A DNA stretch of 19,142 nucleotides from Anaerolineales bacterium (GTDB lineage: Bacteria > Chloroflexota > Anaerolineae > Anaerolineales > Villigracilaceae): assembly GCA_016928525.1 (NCBI GenBank), contig JAFGKO010000349.1:1-19142 (forward strand). Direction: 5' to 3'. The translations under genes and the position numbers were made by a program. This document shows positions 14,668-19,142 of the stretch, one piece after another. Position 1 is the first letter of the stretch, and each line of letters starts with the position of its first letter. A model generated the notes under the pieces. It was not told the DNA's origin. It made no database searches and saw only the letters and a program-made list of their open reading frames with translations.

Positions 14668-14696
14668 GAACACAGATTGTACCTGAATCTGTGCTC
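14668..14696 (-). terminator. Hairpin between SDR gene and small zinc-ribbon gene
   Basis: gaacacagatt (14668-14678) pairs with aatctgtgctc (14686-14696) with one mismatch and a 7-base loop. On the minus strand it is followed by TTCATTTCATT, a broken T-rich tail, so it is a weak terminator at best. Confidence 0.45.
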
Positions 14697-14772
14697 ATCC
14701 ACGATTATCTGAGAAAGGTTCTCCAGGATTTCCCGGGTATCTACCGCGGAAATTCTCAAAGAGCCAAAATTA

Positions 14773-15564
14773 TTAGAGTGTTGCTTTTATGATGCCGCCG
14801 TCTACTGGCATAGCGACACCATGGACAAATGAAGCTGCTGGTGAAACCAGAAAGGCCGCTACGTTTGCAAATTCATCGGGTTTCCCCATCCTTCCCAAGG
14901 GGATTTCGGCCGCTTGCTTGGCAGATTCTTCCTCGATCGTTGTGTAATTGTTCTTGGCGCGAAAAGCCATCAATTCGCCCACGCGCTCGGTTTCCGTCCA
15001 GCCTGGCATGATCGAGTTGAAGCGGATGCCATCCTTGCCTAGTTCCAGCGCCAGCGACTTGGTCAATCCTACCGTTGCGGCGCGGATGCTGTTCGAGAGC
15101 ACCAGGTTGAGCATGGGTTCCTTGACCACGTACGAAGTGACGGTCAACACACTTGGCGAAGACGATTTTCTCAGGTGTGGCAGCGCGGCTCGAATCAAAC
15201 GGACATGGCTCATAAAGGATAGGTCCACCGCCTTCTGCCAGGTCAATTCATCGAACGACTCGAAGGGGCCGGCAGGAGGCCCGCCTGTATTCGTGACGAG
15301 AATGTCGAGCCCGCCCAACCTCTCGACCGCCGCCGTGACCAGTTTCCCCGCAATGTCAGCAGCGCTCACGTCTCCTGCCAGACCGACGACCTGCGCGCCG
15401 GTTTCAGAGGCGATTTTTTCCGCCGCAGCCTTGACCTTGCCCTCGTCGCGGCTGTTAACGGCCACCAAGCAGCCTTCACGCGCCAATGTCAAAGCGGTGG
15501 CAAACCCAAGTCCGCGTGACGCGCCGGTAACCAGGGCAACTTTCCCTTTGAGTTGTAAATCCAT
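14773..15564 (-). CDS. SDR-family oxidoreductase with altered catalytic residues
   Basis: 263 aa, Rossmann-fold short-chain dehydrogenase/reductase. The dinucleotide motif TGASRGLG is at residues 13-20, followed by GDV at 64-66 and NTGG at 92-95 in place of NNAG. S144 occupies the catalytic serine place. The position 13 residues later, normally the catalytic Tyr, is S157, and the Lys four further on is R161 (SNSIR instead of YxxxK). The rest, including PGW and the C-terminal PVDGG, is typical. It may be a known divergent FabG-like branch with a different mechanism or a binding-only role. I chose the ATG at 15564 because AAGGAG lies 8 bases upstream and MDLQLKGKVALVTG is the usual SDR start; a longer frame from 15660 overlaps a promoter-like region. 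Confidence 0.85.
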   Translation of the reverse strand: MDLQLKGKVALVTGASRGLGFATALTLAREGCLVAVNSRDEGKVKAAAEKIASETGAQVVGLAGDVSAADIAGKLVTAAVERLGGLDILVTNTGGPPAGPFESFDELTWQKAVDLSFMSHVRLIRAALPHLRKSSSPSVLTVTSYVVKEPMLNLVLSNSIRAATVGLTKSLALELGKDGIRFNSIMPGWTETERVGELMAFRAKNNYTTIEEESAKQAAEIPLGRMGKPDEFANVAAFLVSPAASFVHGVAMPVDGGIIKATL

Positions 15565-15621
15565 AGTGTGCTCCTTTTTTATATATCCTTTCAAAAAGAT
15601 GCGGGCGGGTGGAGTTATCCA

Positions 15622-15661
15622 ACACCCTGCATTGTTGAAACGATACTTTTTATTGTACAAT
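15622..15661 (+). promoter_or_regulatory. Shared intergenic block, copy C, with putative promoter
   Basis: CAACACCC, then TTGAAACGATACTTTT and TTGTACAAT, matching copy A at 3966-4015 over the TTGAAA-n-GATACTTTT part. TTGTTG (15633-15638), 17 bases and TACAAT (15656-15661) would make an acceptable sigma70 promoter for the gene starting at 15709. Confidence 0.5.
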
Positions 15662-15708
15662 ATCCTTTATCTGGGCTAGACTTCGTCTGGTTGCCGCAGG
15701 AGGTCGAG

Positions 15709-16350
15709 ATGGAATTGAATCTTGGTCAATGGGTGGTGATTGTGGTTTGTGCGATTTTAATTTTGGGTTACATTCGTGGTTATTATTATAACCGCCAGCG
15801 CGCCGGGCAGATTTTCGCCTGGCTGAAGGAGGGACTGGAAACGCTGGGGCCGGTTTCAGCCGGGGATAAACTGCCGGGCATGGCAAGCGGTGGCCAGCTG
15901 GAAGTCAAGCGTGCCGCAGCGCCAATCAAACGTGTTGAAGCGGTCTACCTGCTAGCGCCGCGCGAAAACCTGCTTTTTTGGCTGTTCCATCTTTTGCAGG
16001 GCAAGCGTGATGAATTAATTCTGTGGGTCACTTACCAATCCAAATCGGAGCAGGAAGTGGAGGTTGCCCGGCCTGGTGACCGTCAGTTCGAAAGCCGCCT
16101 AAAAGCCAGTGATAAAAAGCCATTGACCGTTTCAGATGGCCCGCGAGGTCTGCGGGTTGCCAGCGAACAGAAAAAAGGGGGCACGCTGACTGATAAAGTG
16201 CAGTTGTTTTTGGAACAGTATGGTTCGGTGGTATATCGCCTGGCCCTGCGCGATAACAAACCACACCTGTTCCTGCGGGTTAATCTGCGGGTTATGCAGT
16301 CTGCATCCGCGGTAGAATTTTTCTCAACCCTGCGCGAGTTGGCGAACTAG
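15709..16350 (+). CDS. Single-pass membrane protein of unknown function
   Basis: 213 aa. A short N-terminus, one membrane helix (about residues 8-25) ending in YIRGYYYNRQR, then a soluble domain of about 180 residues with mixed helix and strand, no cysteine beyond the membrane segment and no motif I recognise. The start is chosen by a strong SD, GGAGG at 15699-15703, five bases before the ATG; the frame stays open further upstream to 15568, but that part contains the promoter-like sequence. It is divergent from the SDR gene and convergent with the ATPase operon, from which a terminator separates it. Confidence 0.78.
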   Translation: MELNLGQWVVIVVCAILILGYIRGYYYNRQRAGQIFAWLKEGLETLGPVSAGDKLPGMASGGQLEVKRAAAPIKRVEAVYLLAPRENLLFWLFHLLQGKRDELILWVTYQSKSEQEVEVARPGDRQFESRLKASDKKPLTVSDGPRGLRVASEQKKGGTLTDKVQLFLEQYGSVVYRLALRDNKPHLFLRVNLRVMQSASAVEFFSTLRELAN

Positions 16351-16377
16351 CGTTTTAGGTCTTGGTAGGTTGTATTG

Positions 16378-16419
16378 AAAATTCGTCGTGACTCATGAGG
16401 GAACCACGACGAATTTTTT
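16378..16419. terminator. Bidirectional Rho-independent terminator
   Basis: A 13-bp perfect stem (16378-16390 with 16405-16417, arms aaaattcgtcgtg/cacgacgaatttt) with a 14-base loop. T-runs follow on both strands. It serves the gene ending at 16350 (+) and the ATPase operon ending at 16440 (-). Confidence 0.9.
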
Positions 16420-16439
16420 ATTTTGTATGTTTGGTTGCG

Positions 16440-17423
16440 CTAACTGTACGTCAGGCTGACCATGCGCTTGAGCATGTCCACGCCGCGAACTTCGGTTTCT
16501 AAGAGCGGCAGGACGGCGCGCACGCGGTTACCAAATTCCTGGTCGATCTTCTCCATGTAGGCATCTTGCATGGAAACCCGGTTCTTGACGAAATCGGGCG
16601 AGTCATCTTTGACGCTGCTCTTGTCGATCTGCATGTTGACAATCACGCCGCCGACTGGGATATTGAAATCATGGAACCAGCCGATGAAGCGGGTGATAAC
16701 GGCGATGGGCAGGGCTTCGGGCAGGGTGACGAAGAAGAACGAAGTCAGCTTGTCATCGGTCAGCAGTTTTTTGGCATTTGACATGCGTTCCCGCAGGTTG
16801 AGCAGGTATTCCATCAAGGGATCTTTCTCCTGCTTCTTCTTGCTATAAGCGAGCAGATCCTTCAGGCTGGTGGCCTCTTCGCGGCTCTGCACCATCTTGT
16901 TGACCCACATGGAATACACGCTGGACATGCCCAGCAGGCGGCGGGCGTTGGCGGTCGGGGCTGTATCGAAAACGTAGACGTCGTATTCGTTCTTGAACAT
17001 CAGGTCGATCATGTTTTCGAACATAGCCGACTCTTCGAAGGACGGGTTCATCGTGGCTGATTCCACGAACTCATCCGCCTTGGTCTTGATGTCCGCGAAT
17101 TTCAGGAACCACTCGATTTTCTCGCGGATTTCCTGTTTGGACTTTTCGATGGTCTCCTTCGTATCGATCTCATAGGCCCACAGGTTCGGAACTCCATCGA
17201 CTGCGGTTTGTTTGCCGAATACGTTCTGGTCGAGCATACTGCTCAGCGAATGGACCGGGTTCGTGGATGCCAACAATGTCCGTCTGCCTTGCTGGGCAGC
17301 CCAGATGGCGGCTGTCCCGGCCAGCACGGTCTTGCCCACCCCGCCTTTGCCGCCAAAGAAGACATACTTCAATTCGGGATTATCGGTCATGTATTTTTTC
17401 ATGGGGATTTCAATGGGGGCCAT
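16440..17423 (-). CDS. ArsA/Get3-family ATPase with Asn in switch I (second ATPase)
   Basis: 327 aa, SIMIBI-class ATPase. It has a deviant Walker A GGKGGVGKT (residues 24-32) and switch II DTAPTAN (153-159; Get3 has DTAPTGH). In switch I, STNPVHSLSS (53-62), N55 (codon aac) replaces the aspartate that is catalytic in Get3 (Asp57 in yeast), the change made in laboratory trap mutants. The Met-rich helical region (about 100-250) could form a hydrophobic client groove. There is no cysteine at all, so neither ArsA-type arsenite sites nor a Get3 CxxC zinc clasp. Length is that of single-domain Get3-like proteins. It starts three bases after the stop of the other ATPase, with SD GAGGTGA inside that gene's end, so translation is coupled. 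Likely it works as the low- or non-hydrolysing half of a heteromer; this is inference. Confidence 0.87.
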   Translation of the reverse strand: MAPIEIPMKKYMTDNPELKYVFFGGKGGVGKTVLAGTAAIWAAQQGRRTLLASTNPVHSLSSMLDQNVFGKQTAVDGVPNLWAYEIDTKETIEKSKQEIREKIEWFLKFADIKTKADEFVESATMNPSFEESAMFENMIDLMFKNEYDVYVFDTAPTANARRLLGMSSVYSMWVNKMVQSREEATSLKDLLAYSKKKQEKDPLMEYLLNLRERMSNAKKLLTDDKLTSFFFVTLPEALPIAVITRFIGWFHDFNIPVGGVIVNMQIDKSSVKDDSPDFVKNRVSMQDAYMEKIDQEFGNRVRAVLPLLETEVRGVDMLKRMVSLTYS

Positions 17424-17426
17424 GAC

Positions 17427-18407
17427 TCACCTCTTCCCTTCGAATAGGGCATTTGCAACCCGCTCGATCATCGGCAGACCTGTTATGTCACGCTCAAACT
17501 CAGGAACATCGGTCAGCACTTCATCGCCAAACGTCTGATCAATCTTTTTGAGATATTTTGTCTGCATCTCCATACGATTTCGCAAGTATTCTGGGATGTT
17601 GCTCTTTGCCAGCTCTTCGGGGATGACACGATTGACAATGTAGCCGGAGAGCGGCACATCATATTTTGCAAACAGCCCCGCGGCTTTTTGCGTATCCAGG
17701 ATGATCATCTCTTCTGGCACGAGCACGAAGTAGAAGGCAGTCTTCTCTTTGTCGGTCAGGATGCTGGACGAGGCGTTGATGCGGTGCTTGATGTACTGTA
17801 ACTCCTTGAGGATCATATCCTCCTCGGATTCCTTGTCACGCTTCATCACAGCTGCGACCTGCTCGTACTCAGCCATTTCCTCACGCAGACCGGTGATCTT
17901 GTCGATCCATTGGTCGTAGACGGAAGCCATGCTCAGGTAGTACAGGGCATGGCCAAGCGGCACCAGATCGTAGATGTAGTAGTCATATTCGCCGCTGACG
18001 ACGATATCCACCACTTCATCAAAGATGGCGCTTTCCTCCATGGCGGGTTCGGCAGATGCGGCCTGGATGTAGTTCTCGATCTCTTCCGGGACTTTTTCCA
18101 GCCCGTACATGTCCAGGATTTTTTGTCGGATCTCGTCCTGGTATTCGCGAATGCGCTGGTCGGCATCGATTTCCTGGGCGTACAGGTTGGGCATGATCTC
18201 GACTGGACCTTTGCCAAAGATGTCCTGCTCGAAGATGTCGGACAGGCTGGCTTGCGGGTCTACGGAAAAGACCAGGACTTTGAATCCCTTTTTGGCCAGC
18301 CAATAGGCAGCGGCGGCGCTGAAGGTGGTTTTCCCCAGTCCGCCTTTCCCGCCGAACATGATATAGCGGCGATTAGGATTCTTTTCGAAAATTTCTTGAA
18401 GTGGCAT
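17427..18407 (-). CDS. ArsA/Get3-family ATPase with Asp in switch I (first ATPase)
   Basis: 326 aa, paralogous to the next gene and of almost the same length. Walker A is GGKGGLGKT (residues 19-27) and switch I is VDPQASLSD (49-57), keeping the catalytic aspartate D50 while the usual His is Ala53. Switch II is DLVPLGHALYYL (147-158) in place of DTAPTGH, keeping the Asp, Pro, Gly and His. No cysteine is present. The helical insert (about 95-225) is strongly charged, unlike the Met-rich insert of the partner. The two ATPases therefore have different, complementary defects. SD TAGGAG overlaps the stop of the small membrane protein gene upstream (10 bases between genes), indicating one operon. 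A role in arsenic export is not supported: there is no arsB, arsR or arsC here. Confidence 0.88.
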   Translation of the reverse strand: MPLQEIFEKNPNRRYIMFGGKGGLGKTTFSAAAAYWLAKKGFKVLVFSVDPQASLSDIFEQDIFGKGPVEIMPNLYAQEIDADQRIREYQDEIRQKILDMYGLEKVPEEIENYIQAASAEPAMEESAIFDEVVDIVVSGEYDYYIYDLVPLGHALYYLSMASVYDQWIDKITGLREEMAEYEQVAAVMKRDKESEEDMILKELQYIKHRINASSSILTDKEKTAFYFVLVPEEMIILDTQKAAGLFAKYDVPLSGYIVNRVIPEELAKSNIPEYLRNRMEMQTKYLKKIDQTFGDEVLTDVPEFERDITGLPMIERVANALFEGKR

Positions 18408-18416
18408 GGTTTGCTC

Positions 18417-18683
18417 CTAGGCCAGGGCGTCGGTCAGGTCACGTTCGCGCAACATGCGCCGTTTCCAGGTGCTGATCTGCGGGACGACGTAGGGGAGCAG
18501 ACGCAGGCTGTAATACGGTGGCAGGATTGGGATCCCGAGCAGATCGCCCATCGTGATCAAGATGAATAGGTGCTCCATACTGCCGCGCGTCTTGAGCGCA
18601 TAGCGGGCCATATCGTGTCCGGCCATTCCATACATAATGCTTTTGAAGTTATCCCAAAAACCAGGCTTTTTTTCTTCTGTCAT
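18417..18683 (-). CDS. Small hydrophobic protein B, paralogue of protein A
   Basis: 88 aa. An amphipathic N-terminal part (about 1-34) leads to a hydrophobic block HLFILITMGDLLGIPILPPY and YSLRLLPYVVP (about 38-68), long enough for one kinked or two short membrane segments, then a basic tail WKRRMLRERDLTD. The block and tail are nearly identical to those of the protein encoded just upstream; the N-termini differ. SD AAAGGAG is 7 bases before the ATG. The C-terminal placement of the hydrophobic part, about 20 residues from the end, recalls tail-anchored proteins, the clients of Get3. Family not recognised. Confidence 0.8.
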   Translation of the reverse strand: MTEEKKPGFWDNFKSIMYGMAGHDMARYALKTRGSMEHLFILITMGDLLGIPILPPYYSLRLLPYVVPQISTWKRRMLRERDLTDALA

Positions 18684-18735
18684 CGTATGCTCCTTTGATT
18701 GGTTATTTTTAAAGCACAGGGTTTGTGCTGTAAAT

Positions 18736-19038
18736 TCAGGTTATTTCCACATCACACAGGTCGGTCAGGTCGCGTTCGCGCAACATGCTGCGTTTCCAAC
18801 CGGCAAAGCTGGGCACGACGTAGGGCAGTAGACGCAGGGTGTAATACGGCGGCAGGATGGGGATGCCCAGGATATCGCCGAAGACGATCAGGATGAACAT
18901 GTGCTCCAGGTGTGAGCGTTCTTTATGGAGATCGCGCACCATCTCATAGATAGTGGCACCATAAATCATGTCGCCAAGCGCTTTGAGCGTCTGCTTGAGA
19001 AAGTGACCCAAATGAGCGAAAATGGTTTTTGTACTCAA
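18736..19038 (-). CDS. Small hydrophobic protein A, paralogue of protein B, possibly 5'-truncated
   Basis: About 100 aa from the TTG at 19038. From residue about 44 it follows protein B closely: EHMFILIVFGDILGIPILPPY, YTLRLLPYVVP, then WKRSMLRERDLTD, and a short acidic end DLCDVEIT. The N-terminal 40 residues are amphipathic and differ from B. The start is doubtful: there is no SD before the TTG, and the frame continues upstream through YHGKKL to a stop that spans the terminal repeat junction (19057-19059). The real start may lie beyond a sequence replaced by the repeat. It is the first visible gene of the ATPase operon; the promoter is not in the window. Confidence 0.72.
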   Translation of the reverse strand: MSTKTIFAHLGHFLKQTLKALGDMIYGATIYEMVRDLHKERSHLEHMFILIVFGDILGIPILPPYYTLRLLPYVVPSFAGWKRSMLRERDLTDLCDVEIT

Positions 19039-19057
19039 TAGTTTTTTGCCGTGATAT

Positions 19058-19142
19058 TAGTTCGACAATGTCAAATTAAGTCTGAACCTTTACAATTTTA
19101 CGATGTCTGTGTCTCAGGCGGCTGGCAGTAGAGCGAGAACGA
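19058..19142 (-). repeat. Right copy of 85-bp terminal inverted repeat
   Basis: Exact reverse complement of 3-87, running to the last base of the window, so the match may be longer in the genome. Read on the minus strand it faces the small protein A gene just as the left copy faces the ABC ATPase gene. The inner boundary (19058) lies 20 bases before the TTG start of protein A. Confidence 0.9.

Noticed and set aside
14697..14772. Second hairpin after the SDR gene
   Set aside because: Partial pairing (atttcccgg with ccgcggaaat) is imperfect and lacks a T-run, so I do not call it a terminator.
14773..15660. Longer SDR form starting at 15660
   Set aside because: The extra 32 residues have no SDR similarity and cover the promoter-like block for the divergent gene; the ATG at 15564 has a good SD.
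16440..18407. Arsenite efflux ATPase pair (arsA with arsB/arsD)
   Set aside because: Neither protein has any cysteine for arsenite binding, neither is the two-domain ArsA form, and no arsB, arsD, arsR or arsC is present.
17910..18569. Plus-strand reading frame of 219 codons
   Set aside because: Antisense to the first ATPase gene and small protein B, no SD, and composition typical of a shadow frame.
3..19142. A 19-kb composite transposon or phage bounded by the terminal repeats
   Set aside because: The interior holds core genes (rplI, rimO, murJ, lysA, ftsB-like) and no transposase, integrase or phage gene. Inverted repeat copies flanking chromosomal DNA explain it better.

Overview
The window looks like a chromosomal fragment of a member of the Chloroflexota, most likely class Anaerolineae. 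This is inferred from gene content and style: RodZ-like and TPR membrane proteins with Pro/Thr-rich tails, a ribosomal protein L9 with a long acidic tail, paired cysteine-free ArsA/Get3-like ATPases, and interspersed palindromic repeats. No rRNA, tRNA, CRISPR array or transposase gene was recognised. Both ends of the window carry the same 85-bp sequence in inverted orientation (3-87 and 19058-19142). Each copy abuts a gene that seems to have lost its 5' end, so the window is probably bounded by two inverted copies of a larger repeat such as an insertion sequence, or this is an assembly effect.

Layout. 71-1803 (+): an ABC exporter pair (ATPase, 5'-truncated, and ABC-2 permease). 1896-5387: a likely small regulon made of a lipoprotein with an FmdE-like GHSC region (-), an eight-helix membrane protein (-) and two tandem Crp/Fnr regulators (+). 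TTGAC-N4-GTCAA-type operators stand before the lipoprotein gene and in the divergent region between the membrane protein and the regulators. For both minus-strand genes the operator centre lies about 41.5 bp before the start of transcription predicted from a plausible -10 element, which is the class II activator geometry. 5384-7062 (-): an ftsB/divIC-like gene overlapping lysA. 7200-11003 (+): rplI, a RodZ-like gene with two HTH domains, and rimO, closed by a terminator. 11172-14357 (-): murJ, a TPR-like membrane protein and a CopD-like membrane protein. A 91-bp nested palindromic repeat fills the gap upstream of murJ, followed by a small four-cysteine protein and an SDR-family protein that lacks the usual catalytic Tyr/Lys. 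15709-16350 (+): a one-helix membrane protein of unknown function.

16440-19038 (-): the most unusual block. Two paralogous small hydrophobic proteins are followed without meaningful gaps by two different ArsA/Get3-family ATPases. In the second ATPase the switch I aspartate (catalytic Asp57 in yeast Get3) is Asn; the first keeps that Asp but has an altered switch II. Neither has any cysteine, so neither arsenite binding of the ArsA type nor a Get3 CxxC zinc clasp is possible. I infer a heteromeric membrane-protein handling system in which the two ATPases divide the work and the small proteins are partners or clients.

No stretch over 300 bases is without a gene. The longest, 2679-2959, holds the lipoprotein promoter/operator, a palindrome and a terminator.
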